Shown here in pieces: positions 44,910 to 53,523 of a stretch of 64,000 bases of DNA. The position numbers were made by a program, and so were the translations under genes. How positions within the stretch are numbered: the stretch's first letter is position 1; every line of letters begins with the position of its first letter. The notes under the pieces were generated by a model that ran no database searches, was not told where the DNA came from, and saw only the letters and a list, made by a program, of their open reading frames with translations. This DNA comes from JBEVJC01 sp040510375 (GTDB lineage Bacteria; Bacteroidota; Bacteroidia; Chitinophagales; Chitinophagaceae), in the NCBI GenBank assembly GCA_040510375.1, contig JBEVJC010000034.1, positions 124,001 through 188,000 on the forward strand, read 5' to 3'.

Positions 44910-46346
44910 TCAGGGTGTCCTGGCCTTTAACTGCAGGATCTCATCGGCCTGTTGCCAGGTGAGTTTTTTGGCCACAATGCGTTTATCGTGATCCAGCAGG
45001 AAGATAGCAGGGACCACCTGCACATCAAACAGCTGTGAGTAGCCGGGGATCCCCGCATCCACCCGTTTTTTTTCGTCGGCCCGGGCATAGTACACATTAA
45101 TCCATCCATTGAGTCCGTGCTGGTTTACAAAGTCGAGCCAGTTCTTCCGGGTGCCGTCCGTTTCCTTTGCTACTGCAAACATTTTTACGCCCTGATTCTT
45201 CCATTTAACCTGGTACATCGAATCGAGTATGGGTAAGGTTTCCTTACAATGACCACAGGTAGGGTCCCAGAATACGAGTATGGTGAAACGGGAAGTGTCT
45301 TTATAAAGTGACCGGATGGCACCGGTGCTGTCCGGCAGGTCGATATTCTCCGCTTTATTGCCCATGATATTTGCCATCAGGCTATAGGCACGGTCGGTGA
45401 TCAGTTTTTTGCCTTCGGGTGTAAGCCAGCTGTATTCCTTGTTGGCGAAATATTGCTGGTACAGGTGAACGAATACCGCATCTTCCCACATATACTTCAT
45501 GCTCAGGTAACGCGTTGCAAACTTGACCAGCAGGTAACGCGTCATTTCGGGACTGATTGATGCATATCCCAGCATCCAGTCCAGTTCCTTTATCACCGAG
45601 TCTGCGGATGGAAATACCAGGGTATTAAAATATTTATCGATGCGGTCTTCAAACAGGGTGGATGGGGTACGGGTAAACCGGTCGTCCCAGAAATTGATAC
45701 CATCCCAGTAGTGGTTTTTGAAGTACTGGTACGACCAGGTGCTGTCGTATCTGCCACCAGGTTGTTTATCCGCCGGCGGGATGGTTGGTTCAGACATTAA
45801 ATGAAAAATCTGGCTCAGGATATTATCAGGGGATTTGCGGATTACTTCCCCGCGATAAGCGGTAATTGTTGCAGAGATAGCCTGCTGTTTTAATGCAAGC
45901 GCGGTACTGTCAGCCGCTGAGGCAGCATTTCTTGCAGCTGTCCTCAATGAATCATGTGTTTTTCCTTTCTCCGACATAAACCGCTGGTAGGCCAGGAACT
46001 GATCGTTATCGGATGAATTGATGAAGCGGGTCCGGGTCGGGTAAAGGGTATCGGCAATCAGCGAAAAATGCTGTTGTTTATCGATCAGGATTTCTAAAAA
46101 CTTGTTTTTAGAGGGGTATGCCACCAGGTAAATCCCGCCTCCCAATTTTTTGGATCCCTTGAAAACCCCGGTGCTGGCGGCGTCCAGCCTCACCGAATCG
46201 ATGATGGGATATTGTTTACCGGAATAATGACCCAGGTATACCGTCTGGTTGGCAAAAGGTTTGAGGGTTACTTTGATCTCATAACCATTCTGTGCGGAAG
46301 CAATGAGCCCGGCCAACAGGGCAGGAAGCAGTGTTAGTTTCTTCAT
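44910..46346 (-). CDS. TlpA-like thioredoxin-fold protein with N-terminal DUF4369-like domain
   Basis: The 478-residue product has a short signal (about 18 residues ending IASAQ). The first 100 residues (YEIKVTLKPFANQTVYLGHY) match the DUF4369 beta domain that often precedes Bacteroidota thioredoxin-like proteins. A helical middle part follows (about 120-330, DUF5106-like). The C-terminal thioredoxin domain (about 335-478) has the active site FWDPTCGHCKETLP (CGHC) and the cis-Pro region VVPAIFLLD. It is probably a periplasmic thiol-disulfide reductase. Confidence 0.85.
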   Translation of the reverse strand: MKKLTLLPALLAGLIASAQNGYEIKVTLKPFANQTVYLGHYSGKQYPIIDSVRLDAASTGVFKGSKKLGGGIYLVAYPSKNKFLEILIDKQQHFSLIADTLYPTRTRFINSSDNDQFLAYQRFMSEKGKTHDSLRTAARNAASAADSTALALKQQAISATITAYRGEVIRKSPDNILSQIFHLMSEPTIPPADKQPGGRYDSTWSYQYFKNHYWDGINFWDDRFTRTPSTLFEDRIDKYFNTLVFPSADSVIKELDWMLGYASISPEMTRYLLVKFATRYLSMKYMWEDAVFVHLYQQYFANKEYSWLTPEGKKLITDRAYSLMANIMGNKAENIDLPDSTGAIRSLYKDTSRFTILVFWDPTCGHCKETLPILDSMYQVKWKNQGVKMFAVAKETDGTRKNWLDFVNQHGLNGWINVYYARADEKKRVDAGIPGYSQLFDVQVVPAIFLLDHDKRIVAKKLTWQQADEILQLKARTP

Positions 46347-46492
46347 AGATACATTAATGATGTGAAGTTATTTAAAAAGGTTGTCAATCGTTCAGGGCAA
46401 ATTGGGGTGGATGTTCTGGGAATTAATCGGGAAAGAAGGCTGTCAGTTGGTTCCGGAAATGCTTTGAGACCCAAACCTTCGCCTTAAAAACT

Positions 46493-46500
46493 TAGCTTTG
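46493..46500 (+). promoter_or_regulatory. -7 box (TAGCTTTG) 5 nt before rlmD
   Basis: Perfect TAnnTTTG, with the GTG start five bases after its last G. A TTTG at 46463-46466 is too far for a standard -33 (26-nt gap). Leaderless mRNA is likely. Confidence 0.55.
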
Positions 46501-46505
46501 CGCCC

Positions 46506-47936
46506 GTGAGCAGAAAGAAGAAAAATATAATCCTCCAGCAGGTCCTGGTGGAGGACTACGCAGCAGAAGGAAAGTCGCTGGCAAGGGTCGACGGCAAGGT
46601 AATTTTTATTGAAGGAGTGGTGCCCGGTGATGTGGTTGATGTTCTCCTTGGAAAAAATAAAAAAGACTGGGCAGAAGGCCGGCCCATGAAGTTTCATAGT
46701 TATTCTGAAATGCGGGTCAAACCATTTTGTCCGCATTTCGGTACCTGCGGGGGCTGCCAGTGGCAGATGCTCCCCTACGAAAAACAACTGGAGTACAAGG
46801 AACGCCAGGTGCGCGACAACCTGCAACGGATTGGAAAAATTCCCTTACCCGAAATCAATCCTATTTCCGGTGCCGCGGAAACGAAGTTTTACCGGAACAA
46901 ACTTGAGTATACATTTGGCAACAAACGGTTCCTGCTGAAAGAAGAACTGAATGATCCTGAAATCAGCGGCCAGCAGGATGTTGCGGGCTTCCATGCCCGT
47001 GGTATGTTCGACAAGATTGTTGATATCCAGACCTGTTTCCTGCAGGATGAACCCACCAATGCTATCCGTAATTCCATCAGGGAATTTGCACGGGCCAATC
47101 ACTATACATTTTATGATATCCGTAATCATGTGGGATTGCTGCGCACCATGCAGGTACGATTATGCGTATCGGGTGAACTGATGGTGAATATTGTATTCGG
47201 GGAAGACAAGGTGGAAGAACGCAACAGGTTACTTGATTATGTACTGTCTGAGTTTCCGATGATCACAACCTTGTTATATACCATCAACCTGAAACGGAAC
47301 GATAGTATGTTCGACCTGGAACCAGTGCCTTACAGCGGCGAAGGTTATGTAATGGAAAAACTGGTCACTGCAACGGGGCAGGAATTCCTGTTTAAAATCG
47401 GACCCAAGTCGTTCTTCCAGACCAATACCAGCCAGGGTGAGCGGCTGTACCAGATTGCGGCCGACTATGCTGAACTCACCGGTAAGGAAGTGGTGTATGA
47501 TCTTTATTGCGGGACTGGAAGCGTGGGCATATTTGTGAGTCCCGGTGCAAGAAAGATTATCGGCGTGGAAATGATAGCCGCAGCCATTGAAGATGCAAAA
47601 GAAAACGCAGCACTGAATAATATTCCGGATGCAAGTTTTTTTGCAGGCGACGTGATTGATGTTTGTACGGATGAATTTTTTGAAGTACACGGCAAACCGG
47701 ATGTGATCATCACCGATCCGCCCAGGGCTGGCATGCATGAAAAACTGGTACATAAGATTCTCGATATCGCCGCTCCTGTAGTGGTTTATATCAGTTGTAA
47801 TCCCGCCACACAGGCGCGCGACCTGGCCATGCTGGATGAAAAATATACGGTAACGAAGGTCCAGCCCGTAGATATGTTCCCCCATACGCTTCATATTGAA
47901 AATGTGGTGCAGTTAAAATTGAAACCGGGTTTCTGA
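46506..47936 (+). CDS. rlmD: 23S rRNA (uracil-5-)-methyltransferase, RlmD/RumA family, GTG start
   Basis: The enzyme methylates a uridine of 23S rRNA to m5U using SAM. Residues 10-60 form a TRAM RNA-binding domain (VEDYAAEGKSLARVDGKVIF). The [4Fe-4S] ligands are Cys75, Cys81 and Cys84 (CPHFGTCGGC) plus a Cys near 178 (VDIQTCFLQ). The SAM domain has VYDLYCGTGSVGIFV, and the catalytic nucleophile is in SCNPATQARDLAML. GTG 46506 gives the family N-terminus. It could be the related RlmCD enzyme. Confidence 0.9.
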   Translation: MSRKKKNIILQQVLVEDYAAEGKSLARVDGKVIFIEGVVPGDVVDVLLGKNKKDWAEGRPMKFHSYSEMRVKPFCPHFGTCGGCQWQMLPYEKQLEYKERQVRDNLQRIGKIPLPEINPISGAAETKFYRNKLEYTFGNKRFLLKEELNDPEISGQQDVAGFHARGMFDKIVDIQTCFLQDEPTNAIRNSIREFARANHYTFYDIRNHVGLLRTMQVRLCVSGELMVNIVFGEDKVEERNRLLDYVLSEFPMITTLLYTINLKRNDSMFDLEPVPYSGEGYVMEKLVTATGQEFLFKIGPKSFFQTNTSQGERLYQIAADYAELTGKEVVYDLYCGTGSVGIFVSPGARKIIGVEMIAAAIEDAKENAALNNIPDASFFAGDVIDVCTDEFFEVHGKPDVIITDPPRAGMHEKLVHKILDIAAPVVVYISCNPATQARDLAMLDEKYTVTKVQPVDMFPHTLHIENVVQLKLKPGF

Positions 47937-47994
47937 TGGCTGGTTCAATTTTCCGGTCACCGGTATCAGTTGTTGAATCAATAGTCTGGGTGCA

Positions 47995-48070
47995 GGCCCG
48001 GGCTTACAGGTCGGAACCGCACCCGTTAGTGACCGGCCCGGGTTTACAATCCGGGCTGCTCCCGTTAGGG
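47995..48070. repeat. Two imperfect 40-bp tandem repeats
   Basis: Copy 1 (47995-48034) and copy 2 (from 48035) both run GGCCCGGG-Y-TTACA, a variable GC-rich part, then CCCGTTAG-K-GA. The second copy merges into the terminator hairpin. It looks like a small dispersed repeat (REP-like). Confidence 0.65.
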
Positions 48071-48095
48071 AATTCCTAAAGCGGAGCAGCCTTTT
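48054..48095 (+). terminator. Terminator of rlmD
   Basis: GGCTGCTCC (48054-48062) pairs with GGAGCAGCC (48083-48091), followed by TTTT. An inner palindrome TTAGG-GAATT-CCTAA extends the hairpin. Confidence 0.75.
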
Positions 48096-48126
48096 GCCGC
48101 AGATCGTAATTCTAAGTTGCTTGTCT

Positions 48127-48134
48127 TAATTTTG
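48127..48134 (+). promoter_or_regulatory. -7 box (TAATTTTG) 4 nt before the first rhomboid gene
   Basis: Perfect TAnnTTTG with four bases to ATG 48139. Leaderless mRNA is likely. Confidence 0.55.
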
Positions 48135-48138
48135 CTGT

Positions 48139-48837
48139 ATGAGCGACTTTAAGTTTACGAGGCCGAACGCGTTTCCGCCGGTAGTTAAGAACCTGATTAT
48201 TATTAACGTGTTGGTCTTCCTCGCACAATCGCTGCTGGGTAACCAGTTTCCCATTGAAAACATGTTCGCATTGCACGATGTGCGTTCGATCTACTTCGAG
48301 CCCTACCAGATCGTCACGCATATGTTCATGCATGGCGGGTTTACCCATATACTTTTTAATATGATCGCCCTGTGGATGTTTGGAGCCCAGCTGGAAAACT
48401 ACTGGGGTTCAAAACGGTTCCTGATCTTTTACCTCGTAAGTGGACTGGGTGCGGCTTTCCTGCATCTCGCCGTGCTTTATTTCCAGCTTACCCCTATCTA
48501 TAATGCACTTCCCGGCCTGCCAATGGAGCAACAGTATGATTATATCAACCATCCATACTCGCCGCTAAACGGGGCAACGGTTGGCGCATCAGGAGCAGTG
48601 TTTGGTTGCCTGGCCGCCTATGGTTACCTGTTCCCCAATACCCTGATCTATTTGTATTTCGCTATTCCGATAAAGGCAAAGTGGTTCGTAATCATTTATG
48701 CCGGACTGGAACTTTTCTTAGGTGTAAAGAATTCCGCCGGTGACAATGTGGCCCATTTTGCCCACCTTGGAGGTGCCATTGCGGGAATTATACTTGTACT
48801 GATCTGGAACAAAACCAATAGACGGACGTTATATTAA
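48139..48837 (+). CDS. Rhomboid-family intramembrane serine protease
   Basis: This 232-residue protein has about six membrane helices. The rhomboid hallmarks are HMFMHGGFTHILFNMIALWM (His-Asn), catalytic Ser in GATVGASGAVFGC, and the catalytic His in NVAHFAHLGGAIAG. It cleaves membrane-spanning proteins within the bilayer; substrates are unknown. It precedes a second rhomboid gene by 85 nt, which has its own -7 box. Confidence 0.9.
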   Translation: MSDFKFTRPNAFPPVVKNLIIINVLVFLAQSLLGNQFPIENMFALHDVRSIYFEPYQIVTHMFMHGGFTHILFNMIALWMFGAQLENYWGSKRFLIFYLVSGLGAAFLHLAVLYFQLTPIYNALPGLPMEQQYDYINHPYSPLNGATVGASGAVFGCLAAYGYLFPNTLIYLYFAIPIKAKWFVIIYAGLELFLGVKNSAGDNVAHFAHLGGAIAGIILVLIWNKTNRRTLY

Positions 48838-48910
48838 TAGCAGAAATCCCTTGGAAACCCTTACTGAACGTGAAAAGTGATTAACTATTTCCACTATTAA
48901 ACTCTTCGAC

Positions 48911-48918
48911 TAGATTTG
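48911..48918 (+). promoter_or_regulatory. -7 box (TAGATTTG) 4 nt before the second rhomboid gene
   Basis: Perfect TAnnTTTG with four bases to ATG 48923; a leaderless start is likely and the gene can be expressed independently of the first rhomboid. Confidence 0.55.
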
Positions 48919-48922
48919 TGAT

Positions 48923-49855
48923 ATGAGCTACTATGAAAGAGAGCCCAGGCGGCATCTGTCTTTTGCGCAGCAAAACAACACGCTGATCAGTTTGATTGCA
49001 ATCAACCTGGTGATTTTTGTCGTGCTTGCTTTTGTCAGGGCCGTCTTTTATCTCCAGTATAATAGCACCGGCGACGCACTGGCAAGGTTTGAAACCAGCT
49101 GGGTTTCCTGGTTATCGCTGCCTGCGGATCCTTCTAAAATTCTCAGCCGCCCCTGGACCATCCTGACACATATGTTTGTGCATACCGATATCTGGCATAT
49201 CGTCGGAAACATGCTCTGGTTATGGGTTTTCGGGTATATTCTGCAGGATCTTACAGGGAATAAAAAAATTGTCCCGATCTATATTTATGGTGGACTGGGT
49301 GGTGCACTTGCCTTTGTATTGGCTTATAATATTTTCCCCGGACTTCGGGTGGCCATGCCCTATGCCACAGCAATCGGTGCATCGGCCGGGGTAATGGCAA
49401 TTGCAGCAGCGGTTACCACCATCTCGCCCGGATACCGGATCCTGCCCATGCTGAATGGAGGCATCCCGATCTGGATAGTTACTATTTTTTACCTGATCAT
49501 CGACCTTGCCAGTATACCCATCGGTAATCCTGGTGGCCATATCGCCCATCTGTTTGGTGCGCTTGTAGGTTTCCTGTTTGTTTATTCCTATCGCCGCGGG
49601 TACGACTGGGGCAACTGGATGAATAATTTCTTTGATTGGGTGAATAACCTGTTCAATCCGGAGAAACCGAAGAAGGGACGGGTAATTAAAACCGAACTTT
49701 TTTATAAATCGTCGGGTAAACCGTATAAAAAAACTCCCAATATCACCGAACAGCGGATCAACGAGATCCTCGACAAAATCAGTCATAAGGGATATGATTC
49801 CCTGTCGGATGATGAGATTGACCTGCTTAAACGCGCATCCGGTAAAAAGGAATAG
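48923..49855 (+). CDS. Rhomboid-family protease with C-terminal cytoplasmic extension
   Basis: The 310-residue product keeps HMFVHTDIWHIVGNMLWLWV and the catalytic His in GGHIAHLFGALVGF. The serine motif is GASAGVM instead of GASG, that is, the residue after Ser is Ala, a variation that needs care when assigning activity. The last about 90 residues are hydrophilic and end INEILDKISHKGYDSLSDDE plus IDLLKRAS, a small Bacteroidota rhomboid tail (DUF6576-like). An active protease is probable. Confidence 0.87.
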   Translation: MSYYEREPRRHLSFAQQNNTLISLIAINLVIFVVLAFVRAVFYLQYNSTGDALARFETSWVSWLSLPADPSKILSRPWTILTHMFVHTDIWHIVGNMLWLWVFGYILQDLTGNKKIVPIYIYGGLGGALAFVLAYNIFPGLRVAMPYATAIGASAGVMAIAAAVTTISPGYRILPMLNGGIPIWIVTIFYLIIDLASIPIGNPGGHIAHLFGALVGFLFVYSYRRGYDWGNWMNNFFDWVNNLFNPEKPKKGRVIKTELFYKSSGKPYKKTPNITEQRINEILDKISHKGYDSLSDDEIDLLKRASGKKE

Positions 49856-49924
49856 TCGCGGTTAACAACCACGGCCCGTTTTTTAGTTGCGGTTAATTCC
49901 GGCGAATTATAGAAATTCGTAGAT

Positions 49925-51052
49925 ATGGCCACAAGGTTCCGTCTTTTTACTAAGCGGTTTTTCATCTTCCTGAACGCAGTGTTGGTGTTTTTTTTCCTTC
50001 TTGCCTGCGTTGCCCCTTATCTCGATCCGGAGAACTGGTGGTTTATTTCTTTCCTTGGACTTGGCTTTCCCTTTCTTCTTGCTGCCATGCTTTGCTTCCT
50101 GATTGGATGGCTCTTTGTCAAACGCAAACTTGCATTGCTGCCGGCCATCGCATTGGTTCTGGGTTATAAAAGTATCAGTGTCCTGTTTGCCTTTCATCCA
50201 GGGGCTTCCTTCAAGGAGAAAAAACAGCCCGGTGATATCAGGGTGGTGACCTGGAACGTTGCCCGTTTTGTGGAAATGAAACGTAATAACAACAAGGGCA
50301 GCCGCACCCGTCTCCGTATGATGGAACAACTGAAAGATGCTGATGCCGATATTATCTGCATGCAGGAATTTTTCCATTCGAATGCAACGGGATGGTATTC
50401 CAACCTGACCTATATCGCCAAACAGATGAACTATCCTTACTTTTATTACTCACACGACGATGACGGGGATAAACATTTTATTGGCAATATTATTTTTTCA
50501 AGGTTTCCGATAATTGACAGTGGACTGGTCCGCTTTCCCCGTCCCAGCCTGCCGGAAACCCTGATGCATGCAGATATAGTTGCCTATGGTGATACTATGC
50601 GGGTCTATACCACCCACCTGCAATCGCTCCAGTTGCGGCCCGACGATTACGAGGCCATCGATCATATCAAGGAAGGAGATTCGGGCATCATCAGCAATTC
50701 AAGAACTATTTATTCCAAACTCCGCAAGGGCATTTCCCGGCGGAAGCTCCAGACCGATGTGGTGGAGCAGGTAGTGGGTGATAGTCCATACCCGGCCGTA
50801 CTTTGCGGCGACCTGAATGATGTGCCCAATTCGTATACCTACTATTCGGTGAGGGGTGATAAACAGGATGTCTTCCTGAAAAAAGGATTCGGTATCGGGC
50901 GAACCTTCTCCGCTATTTCACCCACACTGCGGATCGATTATATGTTTGCCGACAAAAATTTTACGGTTAAACAGGTGAAACGTGTGGTCAGGGACTACTC
51001 CGATCATTATATGCTGGTGTCCGACCTGCACCGCAGGAAAGAAACTCCCTGA
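49925..51052 (+). CDS. Membrane-anchored endonuclease/exonuclease/phosphatase (EEP) family protein
   Basis: This 375-residue protein has three N-terminal membrane helices (residues 11-90), then an EEP domain: RVVTWNVARFVEM (Asn metal site), DIICMQEFF (catalytic Glu), YTTHLQSLQ, CGDLNDVPNSY and SDHYMLVSDL (His). The fold covers DNase I-like nucleases, inositol phosphatases and sphingomyelinases; the substrate here is unknown. The active domain probably faces the periplasm. Confidence 0.85.
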   Translation: MATRFRLFTKRFFIFLNAVLVFFFLLACVAPYLDPENWWFISFLGLGFPFLLAAMLCFLIGWLFVKRKLALLPAIALVLGYKSISVLFAFHPGASFKEKKQPGDIRVVTWNVARFVEMKRNNNKGSRTRLRMMEQLKDADADIICMQEFFHSNATGWYSNLTYIAKQMNYPYFYYSHDDDGDKHFIGNIIFSRFPIIDSGLVRFPRPSLPETLMHADIVAYGDTMRVYTTHLQSLQLRPDDYEAIDHIKEGDSGIISNSRTIYSKLRKGISRRKLQTDVVEQVVGDSPYPAVLCGDLNDVPNSYTYYSVRGDKQDVFLKKGFGIGRTFSAISPTLRIDYMFADKNFTVKQVKRVVRDYSDHYMLVSDLHRRKETP

Positions 51053-51071
51053 CAGCGAGCACGGTTTTTAC

Positions 51072-51079
51072 TATTTTTG
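51072..51079 (+). promoter_or_regulatory. -7 box (TATTTTTG) 8 nt before cysS
   Basis: Perfect TAnnTTTG with eight bases to ATG 51088; the transcript would have little or no leader. Confidence 0.55.
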
Positions 51080-51087
51080 CGCTTCTT

Positions 51088-52581
51088 ATGAACGGACTGA
51101 AAGTTTACAATACTATATCAAGGCAAAAGGAAAATTTCACCCCCCTGGTGCCGGGACATGTGGGAATGTATGTGTGCGGACCAACGGTATACAGCGATGT
51201 GCACCTGGGTAATTGCCGTACTTTCATTTCGTTCGACCTGATGTACCGGTACTTCCGGTTCCTGGGGTACAAGGTCCGTTATGTCCGTAATATCACCGAT
51301 GCGGGTCACCTTGAGGGTGATCGCGACGAGGGTGACGACAAGTTTTCCAAGAAAGCAAGGCTGGAACAACTGGAGCCGATGGAAATTGTACAGCGTTATA
51401 CCGTAGGTTTCCATCATGTGATGGATTTACTGAATGTACTTCCCCCTACCATCGAACCAAGGGCTACCGGTCATATCACCGAGCAGATTACAATGGCAGA
51501 GCAGATCATAAAAAACGGTTATGCCTATGTGGTGAACGGCAGCGTATATTTTGATGTAGAGAAATATAACAAGGAGAAACCGTACGGCATCCTTACCAAC
51601 CGTAAACTGGAGGACCTGCTGGAAGGAACCCGCGAACTTGGTGGCCAGGATGAAAAAAGAGGCCGGCTTGATTTCGCCCTCTGGATCAAAGCGGGGCCCG
51701 AACACCTGATGCAATGGCCTTCCCCCTGGGGTATGGGTTTTCCGGGCTGGCATATCGAATGCTCGGCCATGAGTGAAAAATACCTCGGAAAAGAATTTGA
51801 TATCCATGGTGGCGGAATGGATCTGGCTGCCACCCATCATACCAATGAGATTGCGCAATCACAGGCCTGCTATCATACACAATCGGCCCGCTACTGGTTA
51901 CATACCAATATGCTCACCGTTAACGGCACCCGCATGAGTAAGAGCGCGGGTAATGGATTCCTGCCGGGTGAACTTTTTACCGGTAACCATCCCCTGCTTG
52001 AAAAAGCGTATGAACCCATGAATGTGCGGTTTTTCATGTTACAGACGCATTACCGGAGCACACTCGACTTCAGCAACGAGGCTTTAAAGGCTGCGGAAAA
52101 AGGATTGAAACGAATCTGGGAAGCACATGAAACCCTGGCTAAGTTTGAACATACGGGTACCGGTGAAGCACTCGATGCGGAACTGGACGAACGGGTAAAA
52201 AAAGGCGTGCAGGAATTCAGGGAATTCATGAACGACGACTTTAACACCGCAAGAGTGCTGGCAGCTATGTTCGACCTGGTTCCCACCATCAATTCAATGA
52301 AGGATGGATTAATTCCAGTCAATGCCATCAGCCGTGATACACTGATCCTGTTCAAAACAGAATTCAAGGGATTCCTGGAGGATGTCTTCGGGCTGCAACC
52401 CTCTGTGGGAGCGGAGTCTGGCCGACTGCAGGGAGTGGTTAAACTACTGATCGATATGCGCAGGGAAGCAAAGGGCCGGAAGGACTTTGTAACATCTGAC
52501 CGCATCCGCAATCAACTGGCAACACTGGGGGTTAATCTTAAAGATGAAAAAAACGGGGAGACCAGTTATTCGCTGGATTAA
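51088..52581 (+). CDS. cysS: Cysteinyl-tRNA synthetase
   Basis: This class I synthetase charges tRNA-Cys. It has the Zn-site Cys and start of the fold in YVCGPTVYSDVHLGNCRTF (HLGN as HIGH), a second Zn region GWHIECSAMSEKYLG, HGGGMDL, and RMSKSAGN as KMSKS. The 497-residue length and C-terminal helical anticodon region (RVKKGVQEF... to the SDRIRNQLATLGV motif) are normal. Confidence 0.95.
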   Translation: MNGLKVYNTISRQKENFTPLVPGHVGMYVCGPTVYSDVHLGNCRTFISFDLMYRYFRFLGYKVRYVRNITDAGHLEGDRDEGDDKFSKKARLEQLEPMEIVQRYTVGFHHVMDLLNVLPPTIEPRATGHITEQITMAEQIIKNGYAYVVNGSVYFDVEKYNKEKPYGILTNRKLEDLLEGTRELGGQDEKRGRLDFALWIKAGPEHLMQWPSPWGMGFPGWHIECSAMSEKYLGKEFDIHGGGMDLAATHHTNEIAQSQACYHTQSARYWLHTNMLTVNGTRMSKSAGNGFLPGELFTGNHPLLEKAYEPMNVRFFMLQTHYRSTLDFSNEALKAAEKGLKRIWEAHETLAKFEHTGTGEALDAELDERVKKGVQEFREFMNDDFNTARVLAAMFDLVPTINSMKDGLIPVNAISRDTLILFKTEFKGFLEDVFGLQPSVGAESGRLQGVVKLLIDMRREAKGRKDFVTSDRIRNQLATLGVNLKDEKNGETSYSLD

Positions 52582-52708
52582 ATGTTCGCCACCGCAATAC
52601 CGTTTCAGGTTGTGTTACCTGAGTACGGTTTCGATAGATGGTGAGTTGCCGGTCAATATTTATCTGATGGAAATAGGTTTGTCGTACGGCAATATATGAT
52701 AGGTGTCC
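52582..52708. other. Short convergent intergenic region
   Basis: cysS and the mnmD gene converge here. About 127 nt contain no ORF and no clear hairpin terminator. Confidence 0.5.
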
Positions 52709-53428
52709 TTATCTCCTTCGCGGATTCTTGTCAGTATACCGGTCAGGATTTTCCGGATCAGGTTTTATAGCCCGGATAATATCCCGTTTGTAAAGGGGGC
52801 CAGGCACTTTCCTGATCTTCCATCCAGCGGCCTTCATGGCCCGTTTCACATCACCTTTACTGCAATAGGTTATCATTACCCCACCAGGTTCCACAAAAGA
52901 AAATAATTTTTCAAAAATCTCCCTGGTCCAGAGTTCCGGTTGGGCCGATGGTGAAAATGCATCAAAGTAAATGAGGTCAAACTTATGGTCCGGTTGGTAG
53001 TCCGGTAACGACCGGTTTATTTTTCGCAATGTAAAGTTGGGACTGATCACCGCATTCGTTTCCCAGGTTGCATCATGGATCTCGTTAAAATAAGGTTGAA
53101 GATCGGGCCGTTCCAATTGGTTGCAATAGTTGAGCATCCTGGCTTCGGGACCAGTCAACGGTTCCGTTTCCACACTGGTATAAAAAACGGGCAATGAAAG
53201 TTCGGTAGCTTTTTTAAATGTAAGTAATGCATTCAGACCGGTACCCAGTCCCATTTCAAAAATATGGATTGGTTTGCCCGGATGCATTGAGGTTACAAAA
53301 TCAAAAGCAGAATGAATATATACATGTGCAGATTCCTGTATGGCACCATGCCTGGAATGATACCATAATTTTTCACCCGTACGGATAGTATGGGAGCCAT
53401 CTTCTGTCACAATTATTTCGCGGAGCAT
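52709..53428 (-). CDS. mnmD: tRNA (5-methylaminomethyl-2-thiouridine) methyltransferase, MnmD/MnmC1 type
   Basis: The 239-residue stand-alone methyltransferase matches the N-terminal half of MnmC (DUF752), which finishes mnm5s2U34 in tRNA wobble positions. It has HSRHGAIQESAHVYI, IFEMGLGTGLNALL (SAM motif I), VETEPLTGPEA, FDLIYFDAFSPSAQPELW and MITYCSKGDVKRAMKAAGWK. ATG 53428 is preferred over TTG 53446 because a perfect -7 box lies between them; the box to ATG gap is only 3 nt. Confidence 0.88.
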   Translation of the reverse strand: MLREIIVTEDGSHTIRTGEKLWYHSRHGAIQESAHVYIHSAFDFVTSMHPGKPIHIFEMGLGTGLNALLTFKKATELSLPVFYTSVETEPLTGPEARMLNYCNQLERPDLQPYFNEIHDATWETNAVISPNFTLRKINRSLPDYQPDHKFDLIYFDAFSPSAQPELWTREIFEKLFSFVEPGGVMITYCSKGDVKRAMKAAGWKIRKVPGPLYKRDIIRAIKPDPENPDRYTDKNPRRR

Positions 53429-53431
53429 ACT

Positions 53432-53439
53432 CAAAATTA
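53432..53439 (-). promoter_or_regulatory. -7 box (TAATTTTG) 3 nt before mnmD
   Basis: Perfect TAnnTTTG on the minus strand. It lies downstream of the in-frame TTG 53446 and so decides the start in favour of ATG 53428. Confidence 0.55.
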
Positions 53440-53523
53440 AGTGCAAATTTGCAGTCTGGATAATCCCGCTTTAACCTGGGCCTGGCGATTAATCTCTTCA
53501 ACGCCCTCTTAAATTTTCCGTGC

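Noticed and set aside
47274..47894. A 206-codon minus-strand frame inside rlmD
   Set aside because: Shadow of rlmD; no plausible domain.
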